Shown here piece after piece: positions 34,555 through 46,810 of a stretch of 63,610 bases of DNA. The DNA lies in the NCBI RefSeq assembly GCF_001949145.1, contig NW_019091393.1:836887-900496 (forward strand), given 5' to 3'. The stretch's first letter is position 1, and every line of letters begins with the position of its first letter. The notes under the pieces were generated by a model. It did no database searches, had not been told where the DNA came from, and saw only the letters and a list, made by a program, of their open reading frames with translations. Both the position numbers and the translations under genes were made by a program. The DNA comes from Acanthaster planci (lineage: Eukaryota; Echinodermata; Asteroidea; Valvatida; Acanthasteridae).

Positions 34555-36840
34555 TGTTGCCTTTTAGGGCTTTGGTCTCGAGGTGTCAGCCAGAAGTTGA
34601 GGTGACAACAGATAGCACTTTACTGGTTAGGAGTTGTGACAAAGGGAGCTCACGGTCCAAGCGCTCACACTTACTGGCTTAGTTTATCCATTACTTCTTG
34701 TTTTCTGGAAAACAAAAAATGGAAAATCACTGATCGGTCGACAGTCATCGCTGAAACCACGTTGATGGCAATTTCTGGTTTACATTTAAATTAAAGTGAC
34801 ACTAAACACAGATAATGTCTACTCATGCCTACCACAGAGGAATGAAGGCATGTTTCCAATGTGACACTTGGGCCCAATTACATGGCTTTGATAACTGAGG
34901 AACTCTCCACTTATAATCTACATTCTCCACCTGTAGTATAGAGATAATGTAGAAATTCTGCCCTAGCTCTGTAAGCACACGATTCTTAATACATTGGCAT
35001 CATGGGAGAGGGTATTTGCTCTCCACTCCCTGTGAAAAATAAAACAAAAAAGTGAAAAAAAGTGACACAAGTAAAAAAAAATATGAAAATCATCAGATTG
35101 CTTGAAAAAAACCTAATATTCGGCCCCCTACTATTAGTAGTACTAATCATTTTAGCAAATGAGTGCTTTGCCTCTCATCCCGGAAATCCCCCCTCTGAAA
35201 AAAAAGGTTTACCTCCCCCGACCAAAATCGTGACAATACCCAAGCCTTAATAGATTACATGTATGTTTGTCCTTATTTTGAACTTCCTTGCTAAACCTTG
35301 AATTTCATGCATCACAGGGTGAAGACATTACAACTTTTTCATGGCGTCTTAATTTTTCCCTTTTTTGCTCAAAAAGCTGAGCTTCTTGTAAGAGTTAAAG
35401 TTTTTTCCTCTTTTCAGATTTCTACGATTTTCTGAGATTTTGAAATTTAAAAACAATCTAAAAACTGTTTTGCAAGCACCAGTAAAATGCGGGAGAAAAA
35501 TCCACAGCCAATCAAATATATGCTGCCTGAACAAAAAGGGGTGGGCAAAAACCGACAATGTCGGCCACAATAAATTAATCTGTACAATTGCTCCACTGAC
35601 GTGACTGAGCCAGTACTATGCATCAGTCCAGAACTTCAGAAGGAAATCTTACACTTTGCTTCCTCTTTCATGCCTATTTAGAACAATCTTTCAATACCAC
35701 GTCAAAATTACGAGTAAAAGAATCTTTTGGTAATATCAGGTGAATCTACATACTGTGCTGTGAAGTCAAACAATGGTAAAAACACAAGATCCATCAATCA
35801 CGCAGATTGACTGATAATATTCAACATAATATTGCATGCACATAAATATAATTAGGCATACAGACAAGAACTGAATGTTTCCACTTCATATTTGCTTTTT
35901 TATGGGGGGAGGGGTGGTCATGTGGTTGGATGGCTCTGTAGAGGTGCTGGTCACCAGTTCCATCTTGCCATTCATTGGTTTTTTAGGCATATTCTTTTCT
36001 GCATCCAGCATTTGTTTACCGTTATGCCATGTTGACTGTTTTATGTACATGTTTTCAACTTCAATTTTAAAAAAAAATTTGTATAATGTATTTAATTTTT
36101 GGTTTGATAGTCAGTGCAAAAGTGTGATAAAATGAAATAAAAAAATGAATTCATACTGAGCATGCTGAATAATTGTAATTCTTAATCATGTTCTAAGCCT
36201 GTGCTTATTTCCCAATAATTTCTCTTTCCTTATCAAGTTGCAGGCTTACAATGTCACCAGCATGACCAGTGTATGTGGTTTAATAACGTGGCCGGCATTA
36301 TGATTATATACATGCATAAAACAATAACAAACATTACGAGGCTACATGCAATTTGGTGGGGTCATAAAGTACACAATCCCCATACTCAGTCCGACATGGT
36401 CCAGCTCCATGGTCCGACATGATTGGGAAGCCCTCTGCATGGCCAGCCTACCGGCCGGTCATGATGACTGACGTAAAAGTGGCACAATCAACAAGCATGA
36501 ACTAAACAAGCCATGCATGACCAGATGACTGGCTTTGCTTGGCATTTTGTCTATCAATGTCTATGCAGAAACTTATACTTACACTGACTGAACAGGACGT
36601 TAATATGCAAGTACAGTGTATAACATCTTACCTCGAAGGTGAGACATCCACGACCCCGTCATGAGCCCGTGGTGTGAGTCCGTACTACAACCATACAACT
36701 TTAAACGATAGTTTTCAAAAGCGAAGATGAAGTTTGAAACAGCATCTGATTATTTGATTATTTACCAAATGCGTATATGGGTCATGAGGTCGACGCTAGA
36801 CCGGAAACTGCCTTCGCTCGCAGAGCATGATGGGACAGAT
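34555..36840 (-). other. Probable 5' UTR exons and first intron of the unidentified gene
   Basis: On the minus strand a good acceptor (TTTTTTGTTTTCCAG) ends at 34705 and would begin the exon that contains the start codon at 34554. A GTAAGA donor with exon end CTTCGAG at 36633 would close a first non-coding exon. A six-codon upstream ORF (ATGGATAAACTAAGCCAGTAA, about 34692-34672) would lie in the leader. Between them no coding sequence is recognised. Confidence 0.35.
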
Positions 36841-36978
36841 CACACAGCCGACGACACATCATATCGAAACTCGGGATTGTGTCCGCACAATTTCTGGGCC
36901 TAAATCCTCACAACAGTTATTCTTATTTCCAAATGATAGGTTTGAACAGTTGAAAGGTGACACCAAAAGCCTGCCATC
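36841..36978. promoter_or_regulatory. Probable shared promoter of AP1M1 (+) and the unidentified gene (-)
   Basis: The AP1M1 start codon (36979, +) and the proposed first exon of the divergent gene (ending at 36633, -) are only a few hundred bases apart, so both transcripts must start in or next to this interval. No TATA box is seen. GAGCATGATGGGACAG near 36823 resembles a ZNF143-type element, but this is weak. Limits are approximate. Confidence 0.4.
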
Positions 36979-39900
36979 ATGTCTCTTTCGGCAGTTTTCT
37001 TCCTTGATCTGAAGGGGAAGGTAAGCAACTTTCGGGAGGAGTGTCCAGCTGGGCCGGGGCCAGGCCGCACGCACCAGCTTCGCATAGCATTGTGCGCATT
37101 GATAACTGGACCAATTTCCGGACAAAGCATTAACAGGAGTTTCATAAGCCTTGTCGCTAATACTGCAAGAGTGATTTTGCGCAATAGTATAAGGGCATCA
37201 TAATGATCATGGGAAGGAAAAAGGGGCAAACATTGCCCCCTTTTCCCTTCCCACAATGCCTTTCCACAGTTGTCAGGTTGTGCCAAATCAGCCATGCAGT
37301 ACCAATACTAGTATTTAACATGTTTAAGGCTTGTTAACATGATTAATTTATAGTTATATGGACTCCACTTGACATCCTATGCACAAACCCTATGAGACTG
37401 GTCTTAAAAATTCTGAGTGTTTTCTCAGTTAACAACTTGGTATTTACCCTCCTAAAATTGAACTTTTCATGACATGTTTTTGCTTTCTGATGGCGAATGA
37501 CTGCAGCCATTGTTTAGGGAATAATTACTGGCGTCCGTATAGGAAATCTTTCCATTAAACCTTGTAACACCGCAAAGAACTGATTAAGCTTCTTGTTTTT
37601 TTTCCCAAGGTGCTGATTTCCCGAAACTACCGTGGTGATGTGGACATGTCCTCCGTGGATAAGTTCATGACACTGATTTTGGACACGGAAGAGGAAGGTC
37701 AAGTGTCACCCATCATAACGCACGGGGCCGTTACCTTCATGTACATTAAGTACAACAACCTTTACTGTATCCTTGCCCAGAATTTAAAAATGGCCCCGCC
37801 AGACAGCTGATTCAATAAAGTCTGATTTAACAAAATAAGTCCGAGTGATCAGGGATTGTATATTTGGGGACCCTGTTCCTCTAGAACTTTGGAAGGGAGA
37901 CCTATAGGACTGTGCCAAATATCCGAATATTTGATCGATTATCAAATATTCAAATTTTATTTTTCGAATTTGAATATTCAAATGCAAAATTCATGAAAAG
38001 GAAGGAAAAATTTTCCTTTTTTGAATGAGAAATATTGCATATGGAGGCTTGTTTCAAGCAGATTTAAATGAAAATTGACAGAAATCTTACAGTGATTCAA
38101 AAAGTAAATTATTCAACAATTAAACAATTTAAAAGGAATTTTCAACAGGGCAAGAAGTCTTGTTCATCTCTTCAATCTTGCTATATCGTGGCTGGAAATA
38201 CTCCTAGATGTGAGAAGCTGTTACATTGATCATAATGTACAATTGTGTGCATTATTGCAAATGATTTTGTGTACGGTTTATTCATCAACACTTCGCCGGT
38301 CAGTACGTCCAAATATTCGATCAAATTTAAGGTAGAATATTCGAACAGTGAATTACTTGAATTGACTCAGCCCCAGAGACCTACATTTTAACTTTTGGAT
38401 TCACCTTGGTAAATGACTATGACATCTGCAGGGTTGATGCTGTGAAAAGTGTTTTAACGCATAACTCACAGTGGAGTCAAATTTGCGTGGCTGGTTCATC
38501 AGTAAAAAGAAATAACATTTTCTCACAATTTACTATTCGAAATTTCCACAAAATAGGGTCAGTGCAATAAAGAGAGTGTTGCCTTTGGTTTTTTAGAGGA
38601 CTTACCAGTTTTACAAGACAAAAAAGACAAAAAACTGGGGGGGTTCCCAAATATGCAGTCCCCTGGTGATCATTAATATCATTGATGAATGTTCAGTTTG
38701 ACATCCCTTTCTTTAATTGAACGTTCATCTTTATTTTAAAAAAAAATGGCCTTTTTTATTTTTATAACTAATTTATCACAATGAACAAGAATCTTCCTAT
38801 ATTACTTTAACTTGGCTTAAACCTCTGCCATTGAATAATTTTTAAAATTCAGGCTGAAAAATAATTCAAGAAAAATGCATATGGGAACAAATGAAACGTA
38901 AAGACTAGTTATGCATGAACACTTTGGGGAGAAAGTGTGCTATTTTTCCTGGTCAGCAGGTTTGTAATTAATGGGAAGTGATTCGCTGCGTCTTTTGTTT
39001 TAAATTTGAAATTGCTTAACTCCAGAATCACAGTGGTGGCCTGTACCAAAAAGAATGCAAATGTTGCACTTGTCTTCACGATGCTTCACAAAATCGTTGA
39101 GGTATGTAAGAACCACATTTTTGTGTTGAACACTTAACTTGGTTGTGTTGAGCAGCATTTGAGTTAACGTGTGTTTGCAAATGTGAATTTAGTTAGTAGT
39201 TAGAAAAAGAGAGACAGTCATAGGTTTGCCATTTCAGCTTCAGCTTACGTTAAAATCATGTTATTCTGTGTCTTTTTTATTTTTCTCTGCAGGTTTTCAT
39301 TGAATACTTCAAAGAATTAGAAGAGGAGAGTATTAGGGATAACTTTGTCTTGATCTACGAGCTTCTTGACGAGTTGATTGACTTTGGTTACCCACAGACG
39401 ACCGACAGCAAGATATTACAAGAGTAAGTCACAAGCAGGGTTCAGTGACATCAAACGGTGCCCACATTTGGAAATCAAGTCCAACTAAAGTCAATCACCA
39501 GTCAGATTATATGTCGGTCACAGCTCAATCGAAGGTCAACCAAAAGTCAGTCACAGGTCAACCATTAGTCCGTCCTAAATAAGTCACAGGTCAAAGGTCA
39601 ACCATCATTTAGTCACAGGTCAACCACTCGTCAGTCCAATGCTAGTTACAGGCCACCCAGTCTCAAGTCACAAGCTTAACAAATGAACTGTGACAAAGGT
39701 GTTCTTTCAATATTTATGACGGTTCATCCCTTTTGTAACCTCTACCCTGATTTGTGGTTTGACAGGATGATAACCCTTCCATTCAAATTCTTCAGTAATA
39801 TAATATGCAAAGCGGAGATTACTTGTATTGGTTTTTGGTACCGGTCAATGTCTTCCCATGGTCAGCGGTCAGCTTACCTAGCTGTCCAAAAATGTTGATG

Positions 39901-42605
39901 CCAAATATTGGAAATCCTTTGTGATGCAAATGAGTGTTAACTGTAAGTGATGCATCCTTTGTTATACCTTGACTCTGTGGACAGGTATATCACCCAGGTG
40001 GGTCAAAAGCTAGAGATTGCTCCTAAACCCCCACCAGCCATCACCAACGCTGTGTCTTGGAGAAGTGAAGGAGTCCGCTACCGCAAGAACGAGGTCTTCC
40101 TTGACGTCATAGAATCCGTCAATCTGTTGGTAAGTTGAGGCAGTCAGTTATGTCCAGCTGACAAGTAGGAGTATTGGTCACCAGTGAAGACGTCTTGTCA
40201 GTGTGGATGGCTTGGCACTGGTACCCATCAGGAGACGATTTTTGGAGGGGCTAAGGACCAGAAGTGTTGCCAAGCTCAGAAAAATTTCTGCTCTGCAGTT
40301 TATGATGTTCTGTGACTGGTTCATAGCTGCTTTACAGTTTGCACACATTTGTTCTTTCAGATTCAGATAAATACAGTGCAATAATTTCTGCTTGACAGCT
40401 GTCAGGAGAGAACAACTTTTTTGTTTCAAAAGTCATCCTAACATGATTTGGTTTCCATAGCTATAGTTGAATTTGACGTTTTTGTTCTGTAGGGGTGAAA
40501 CAGAAATGCACATTTTCTCTTCCTTTTCCCTGTCTTCGCAGGTGAATTCTAATGGCAACGTCCTGCGCAGTGAGATAGTTGGCGCCGTCAAGATGCGAGT
40601 GTTTCTGAGTGGAATGCCAGAGCTACGACTCGGCCTGAATGACAAAGTGCTGTTTGAGAACACAGGCAGTAAGTGGTTTCAAATTAGATTTTAATGGTAG
40701 GTACCATGATTTGAAGGACCTTAATGTTTACAGGGTGTGGCTGATCAGCTAGATGAATGCATCAGAATCCTGAACAGCTGAAATGAATATCATACCGAAT
40801 GCAATGGAATGCAACACAGCTGTAATAAAAGCCATGATGAATGCAACAGAATCCTGAGCAGCTGAAATGAAGACCCTACCGAATGCAACGGAATGCAACA
40901 CAGCTGTCATAAAAGCCATGACGAATGCAACAGAAAACATTTAGCAGAATTCAAGTGTAACCTGTGTAATCCTGTGAAGACATTTTCCCCCAAACTTCAA
41001 GAAAACACAGCGTTTGTTATTCTTTTTAGTATCATGTCAGTGTTTGTCAGAATACCTACCTAAATCATGATTTCTGCTTATCTTTCTCCCTGTGAACTTC
41101 AGGAGGAGGTAAGAGTAAATCGGTGGAGCTGGAAGACGTCAAGTTTCATCAGTGTGTGCGGCTGTCTCGCTTTGAGAACGACCGGACAATCTCCTTCATC
41201 CCCCCAGACGGAGAGTTTGAGCTCATGTCGTACCGCCTCAACACTCATGTGAGAAGTCGACTCAGTCTCGTTTTGGTTCTTCTTTAGTTTAATCCCATCT
41301 AGTAATGAAACCAAGGGTGCCTAAGAAATATCGCAAAGTTGCTTGGAAGCCCAAGGATTCACTAGAGAAGTTGGTAATGAAGGTTCATTAGAACCCCACG
41401 CCCTGTCCAGTGTTTCTGTCTTAGAATATTTCTCAGAGGAGAAAGATGTGATGGAATCAACACTCAGAGGCTAAATTGTGATCAGGAAATAGATGGAGGT
41501 CAGCTCAAATTGGTGCATTTGAGTTTCCTGACTGTGATAGTTCAGTTTGTAAAGTGGATGCTGTACAGAATGTTAGTCTATGCTTGGGGGGGGGGAATAC
41601 ATGTATACCAAGGCACTTCAAAGGGAACCGGTTCTCCAAGATTGAAGACCATAGCTGGTCACAAGTGAAATTGGACATTTCCCTGCTCGCAGGTCAAGCC
41701 CCTGATCTGGATTGAGTCGGTCATCGAGCGGCATTCCCACTCGCGAGTGGAGTACATGATTAAGGCTAAGAGCCAGTTCAAGCGTCGGTCCACGGCCAAC
41801 AATGTGGACATCATCATCCCAGTGCCCAACGATGCCGACTCGCCCAAATTCAAGACCACCGTCGGCTATTCCCGGTACCTGCCGGAGAGCAGCGCAGTGG
41901 TCTGGCACATCAAATCGTTTCCGGTAAGTCAAAGGAAAATACCCTCAAAAGAAATTCAACAAACCCCAGTGTGGCGATTAGATTTACTTGTCTAAAACCA
42001 AGCTGTGTTGGATGCTCATAATTAAAAAATGATCAGAAAAATGAATTCTGTGACTATATTCTCAAGATAAAGAAATGATGCTTTCACTTGCCTCCTGTGC
42101 TGCCAGAACTTTTGGACATCTGATCTTAAAATTTTGTGTCTTTGTTGCGGCACCTTCAGTTCTTTGTTTTCTCCCTTCTGGATAGGGTGGCAAGGAATTC
42201 CTGATGAGGGCGCACTTCAACCTTCCCAGCGTGGAGGCGGAGGAAGCTGAAGGGCGGCCACCAATCAGCGTCAAGTTTGAGATTCCCTACTTCACTACTT
42301 CAGGTATCCAGGTAAGTAGCACATAGCCAAATAAGTGGAACTGGAGTTTTTGTCTTTTTTTTTCAATTTTGGGTACAGTGGCACCCAATGGCCCTTCAAC
42401 ATCACTGCTATTTTTATTTTCCATCAAGGAAGTACTTATGGAGTTGAAAGTAATACAATAAATACTGCATTTCAGGAATTAGTTATCCTCTTTCCTTCGG
42501 GGTACGCAGGTTCGGTACTTGAAGATCATCGAGAAGAGTGGATACCAGGCGTTGCCATGGGTACGGTACATCACACAAAACGGTGACTACCAGGTCAGAG
42601 TATAG
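36979..42605 (+). CDS. AP1M1: AP-1 complex subunit mu (clathrin adaptor medium chain)
   Basis: Ten exons: 36979-37020, 37610-37766, 39034-39101, 39293-39423, 39985-40129, 40542-40668, 41103-41248, 41693-41923, 42186-42311 and 42510-42605. They give 422 aa against 423 in human. The start is [20 protein letters not shown] and the N-terminal longin-like half (about 1-145) binds the beta/gamma core. The mu homology domain (about 168-421) contains [58 protein letters not shown] and [16 protein letters not shown]. Trp408 of the YxxPhi cargo pocket is present at the same number. AP-1 sorts cargo between trans-Golgi network and endosomes. The last residues QVRV differ from the QLRTQ of human: the frame reads through CAG|GTCAGAG, a possible donor, so the true C-terminus may be spliced to a tiny further exon. 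Intron 2 carries a hAT-like MITE. Confidence 0.97.
37905..38375. mobile_element. Non-autonomous hAT-like element with 8-bp target duplication
   Basis: A 471-bp AT-rich element lies in AP1M1 intron 2, flanked by the perfect 8-bp direct repeat GAGACCTA (37897-37904 and 38376-38383). Its ends are imperfect inverted repeats: left TAGGACTGTGCCAAATAT, right (reverse complement) TGGGGCTGAGTCAATTCA. Subterminal palindromes of the type AATATTTGAT...ATCAAATATT and repeated TTCGAATATT follow. An 8-bp duplication plus TAGGG-like ends fits the hAT superfamily. There is no transposase ORF, so it is a MITE. Confidence 0.8.
39480..39670. repeat. Degenerate array of AGTCACAGGTCAACCA-type units
   Basis: At least six imperfect units such as AAGTCAGTCACAGGTCAACC recur at 16-30 bp spacing in AP1M1 intron 4, directly after exon 4. 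It resembles the AAGTCC-rich element at 22.65 kb in composition. No function is evident. Confidence 0.6.
40752..40935. repeat. 84-bp tandem repeat, about 2.2 copies, AP1M1 intron 6
   Basis: GATGAATGCA begins copies at 40752 and 40836, and a partial third (GACGAATGCA) starts at 40920. Each unit contains CAGAATCCTGAACAGCTGAA and GCAACACAGCTG. Divergence between copies is roughly 10%. The minus strand is open across it only because 84 is a multiple of three. Confidence 0.85.
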
Positions 42606-45274
42606 TGGCACCAGTGAAAAAAAAGGAAAATCTCCCGTAACTGTACTACTAGATTTTGGTTTGGAGAAATATGTAAACTGTGATGTATATACCAACTGTC
42701 TCAACTTATCATTTACCTAATTACACTCTGTACATCCTAATCATAATTTAAATTGACGGCAATAGACATGCAGTAAGAGCAACTTTTAGCTTGCATCTTA
42801 TTTTTAGAGCATTCCAATTAGTTTTGTTTATTTAACACCCCAAATATAGTAGACTGTGTAGTATGAGCCACGTGCACAATGTTAAAGAAAGAACACCACC
42901 ATTACACATTCATGCCAGGTGTAAAAAACATTTTTCACCCATCATCCAGAATATTTATCACCCGGTCAACCTGAATATCAAACCATGCTTGCACAATTCT
43001 CTGAACGGGAAATTTGAAATTGGATTGGTATGGGGTTGTTTAACAAAAGTCTTGAGAACGAAACAAACCCCTCCTGCTCATGTATTTTGCTAGGAACCTT
43101 CCTACGTCCACGCAAGTTCACCATGTAGCACAAGTTTGGGGAGTCGAGCTTTAAAGTTCTACAGTTTTGCAGCAATCAACATATTAAAAACCAGATGCTA
43201 AATTTGGTTCAGGGAAAGTTGTGGCTTGTTGAGAATTCAACGGAATTTACAGGAGATAAAACCAGTGACTTGTTTCTGTCTAAACTGAGTTATAAAAACA
43301 AGGTTGTGTGCGACGACGTGAGCGCATTTGATGGGGCTGCATGTGTCAACATCAGACGGGAAGTCGTTTATTTTCTCATTTCCGTTGAAGCTCACGTCTG
43401 TCTGCCAAACGATATTCCTGGGAAAAGATGCAACACGGCACATAAAGGGGGCATTTATGCTGCAAGGAATGAAGTAAAATGAGGCACAGAAATCAAGAAT
43501 CAAGATGAGCAATTTTAATTGATGAAATAATGTACACGTATTGGCCTTTGTTAATAGACTATACTCTTATTATAAGCAGGTGCTCCTTTAAATACATGTA
43601 TCAGGCAGAAATCTTTACATTTTCACCTCACAAACTATTTGGAGCACCTGATCAGATGCACAGGCGTTAAATTGTTGCAGAAAGTTAATTTGTATTCAGC
43701 ATTTTTTGTTGCATGTTACATGTTTGTGGAAACTCTACTGGCCTTGCAGTATGCACATGTATTTTCTTTGACCAAATTAAGACATCTCAGAATATGGGAT
43801 GTAATTTTTATTTAAGCCAAAATCTGATGCCATGTTCCTTTGGTAAGAAATCAGTTGATACAGCACAAGGTGACCTCTGTGTTGGGGTTACTTTTTCTGT
43901 CTGAGCTTGTTGAATCCATCGTTTTTGAATCTATTATTCCTGTATCATCTAATGTGAGAAATGACCTTCAGCAACTTCCTGGGAGGATTATTACCATTGT
44001 AAACTTTCCACCAAAGTAAAGGTATTAGATACAAAATGGTTCAATAAAATCGACAGGATAATATTACAACCTCTGTCATTCACTTTTTTTAGCTGAAAAG
44101 AAACAGCAAAAGAAGACACATGCATCTGAAATCTCCCCAAATGCTTCCATTTTACATGTGTTCTGCCTTTACTTCTAGCGAATGCAATGATCTAAAAGAA
44201 AACCTTCAAAAACCTAAGAAAAGAGTTTCTTCACCTTGAACAGATGAACTAAACCTTGGTTGATGGAAACCAATGTTACATCTATTTACAACCTCAAAAA
44301 GTATAGAAATGATCAGCTTCTGTTTCCATGGTGTAGGTTTCTATGTCTGAAGAACATTTCTGTAGATACTCTCACTAATTTAAGTACATTTCTCGACCTT
44401 AAACAATTTCACCATGAAAGAAAGAAAAGAAAACCTTTAAAAACTGGAGCACTTCAGCATCTTAAATTATCTTGGTTACAAAATTGAAAGTCTATATTTT
44501 TGTGATGCAAATTGCATCTTCAATGTACACTCTTTTTTCACTTAAGTTTTCGCAACATATCCATGGCCACTTGCTGATTTTACACCAAAATGTAATAGCC
44601 ACAATAAACCTCACTTCAAAATTACTCTTACGAGATACAAGGTTCTAAAATTCAGTTTCTACGAAAAATTTAGTGTTGACATATTTCAACAAATTGTGCC
44701 TGGGACTGTCTGCTCTTTGTAGAAAAGCCAAAAGATAAACAAACATGGCTCAGGGTTACAACTTAGTTGTTCTGGAGTTCTTTGGGTAAACAAAGTTAAT
44801 CATCTGGAAAGAGCCAATCTAGAACAAAAACCTAAATTCATGGACAGCTTCTTAACTAAATCATGCGTAAAATCCCACCTTGACGTCCAAAGTGACAAAA
44901 TGAATACACGACTCCTGACAGCTTGTACCTGGAATGGTTACACTTTGCTCAGGGAAAAAATTCAAGAGATAACACACTATCTCCAACTTGGCGTTTTAAG
45001 TTTGTGAAACCTGCCGTGGGAGAAGATCCCTTTGCTCTGGGGTCTGAGTTTCACTTTGTGCGACCAATATTGCTGCATGCTGAGTATGCAATACAGCATT
45101 GGAGGTATCAACTGGCTTTCTGCAAACTGACCCATGCAGCAGAGTTTAAAAAAATCTGGACAGACGTACATACATGGCAGCGACAGAATGTGGAGTTTGT
45201 GGTCCAGCAAGCATCTACAGCAGCAACCCTAGCCTTCACCCCTTCTCCTGCCCCCATGGTCTCCTTCTCGTATG
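42606..45274. other. Convergent 3' regions of AP1M1 and ELOF1
   Basis: About 2.7 kb between the AP1M1 stop and the ELOF1 stop. No coding exon is recognised. A plus-strand AATAAA at about 44043 (TTCAATAAAATCG) could end the AP1M1 mRNA. Minus-strand AATAAA (TTTATT on +) near 43808 could end ELOF1, and the two 3' UTRs would then overlap. If AP1M1 has a further tiny exon, it would also lie here. Confidence 0.4.
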
Positions 45275-46447
45275 CTACCCGTTGGCCGATTCACAAGCGT
45301 CAATCCAGTCGCTGTATACATCCACAGGTTCTGTCAAGTCTGACGTTGGAAACGGTCAAGGATCGTCACTGACAGAACCACACACATACACAAATACAAC
45401 AGGAGAATGGAAGGCACAATTCTCCTACCAAGAATACTATCAATTTAATTGTAAGGGAGTTATGGAACAGGGACCTGTTTTAGGACTATTGACATTTTGT
45501 TGACATTTTTGGCACTCTCTATAAGAATGTGCTTGCTCTTTGCATAAAAACAATCATTGCAATATCTACTGAAAGTCAATACAAGAACCGAATTAAAATT
45601 TACCAAGATGAATCTCAAACACCGCTTTTAAAAATGCTAACTGCAAGCTAGGATGTTAGAAAAGAACCATGAAGTTCATTTTTTTCATGCACTAAATGGA
45701 ACACAAAAAATGCGAAGACTTTTTCCCCATGAAGTAGACTACAATCTAACAATACACTCTACAATGTGTCTCCACTTTAAAGAAAGGATACAGTTAATGC
45801 CAGTCTGGAAATCTTCCAAGCACACTCTGCAAGATATGACGCCAATCTGCCTGGTCCGATCCCTGAGATATTGTAAAAACCAACAAGTGTGGAACGAAAA
45901 TGATAACATTTTCTGGTCACATGGTAGTTTTTCAACCTCTTCTGGAAACCACTTTAGCGAGACAGAGACCAAAAAAGCAGAAAAGCATTCGAAACAAAAT
46001 ACTGCTAATTTTATAACCCTTAGTAACTCTTTAGCAAACAAAATTCCAAATAAGGCAAACATAATGTCTTCGAGAATTAACAAGCAAAGTTTGAGTCTCA
46101 ATTCAAAATTTAAAATAGACTTGTCATTGACAGAGAGAGAAGACAGGTGATTTCAATGTGAAGCCTATGACAAGAATGGTGCAAGCCCAAATTTTTGAAA
46201 AAAAGATGCACCATTCAGTAGTTTAGCACTGCCGCAACGATGCCACTAAAGTGTGTGGTAGTGCTAGAGTCCCCAAGTCTTTAGATTGCTTACATCTTGA
46301 CTTCACAGGCTTTTTCATGATTGCAGAAGGGGCACGTAAACTGCGTGTCAAGGGTTCCCACCAGCTTCTTCTTGGGTGGGGGCTTTCGCTTGGAACGACG
46401 GCGACCCATGCTTTTTGATTAAAACTTCTTGACCACACCAAAATACT
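45275..46447 (-). CDS. ELOF1: Transcription elongation factor 1 homologue (ELOF1)
   Basis: Coding exons on the minus strand: 46409-46294 (exon starts at acceptor 46447), 45862-45792 and 45339-45275. They encode 83 aa, identical in length to human ELOF1. Diagnostic parts are the basic tail [49 protein letters not shown] and [18 protein letters not shown]. The four zinc ligands, CxxC at 26/29 and 50/53, are all present. ELOF1 binds elongating RNA polymerase II. In human cells it is also needed for transcription-coupled repair. The start codon lies in an exon preceded by a strong acceptor (TTTTTTTTTCCTGTGTTCAG), so there is a separate 5' UTR exon. Candidates end at minus-strand donors at 46704 or 47553. 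The gene converges on AP1M1. Confidence 0.97.
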
Positions 46448-46639
46448 CTGAACACAGGAAAAAAAAACATTAGTAAATCAGTCCATGACACTGTCAGATG
46501 CATAAGTTTGCTAAGCTTGTCAAGGCTTCATTAACTCTTAAGTTCTTCCGCCTACGCTAAGCTTACACTTAAAAAAAGTCATACAGCCAACATGAGGCGA
46601 TCAGGAATCAGTTGTCGGCATGCATGTGTGGACACGGCA

Positions 46640-46810
46640 TGCTTTTTGTGAATGGTCCGCTGGGCCGGCGCGCTGTGACATCGTCGCCAGGATATTAACA
46701 TACAGTTTAAATCACTATTTGAACATGATTTGAACAAGATGGCGACATAGCGCTCGACAACAAGACTACTTCCGATTTGAAGGAGAAATTTCTCTTTTCT
46801 TCCCAAATGT
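46640..46810. promoter_or_regulatory. Possible promoter with YY1-like site, upstream of ELOF1
   Basis: A GC-richer patch (GGGCCGGCGCGCTGTGACAT) is followed by AAGATGGCGAC at 46738-46748, a YY1-type element often found just inside transcripts. On the plus strand a GTGAGT donor follows at 46808 (CCCAAAT|GTGAGT). On the minus strand a GTATGT donor lies at 46703. This could be the ELOF1 first exon, the start of an unannotated plus-strand transcript, or both. Evidence is motif-level only. Confidence 0.3.

Noticed and set aside
40749-40940. Minus-strand ORF with repeated AFGRVFISA-like units
   Set aside because: Produced by an 84-bp intronic tandem repeat whose length is a multiple of three.
44923-45503. 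Plus-strand ORFs of 149 and 109 codons
   Set aside because: They overlap the last ELOF1 exon on the opposite strand and its 3' UTR, and have no family match.
45653-46150. 165-codon plus-strand ORF
   Set aside because: Opposite to ELOF1 exon 2 and its flanking introns; composition is typical of AT-rich intron translation.
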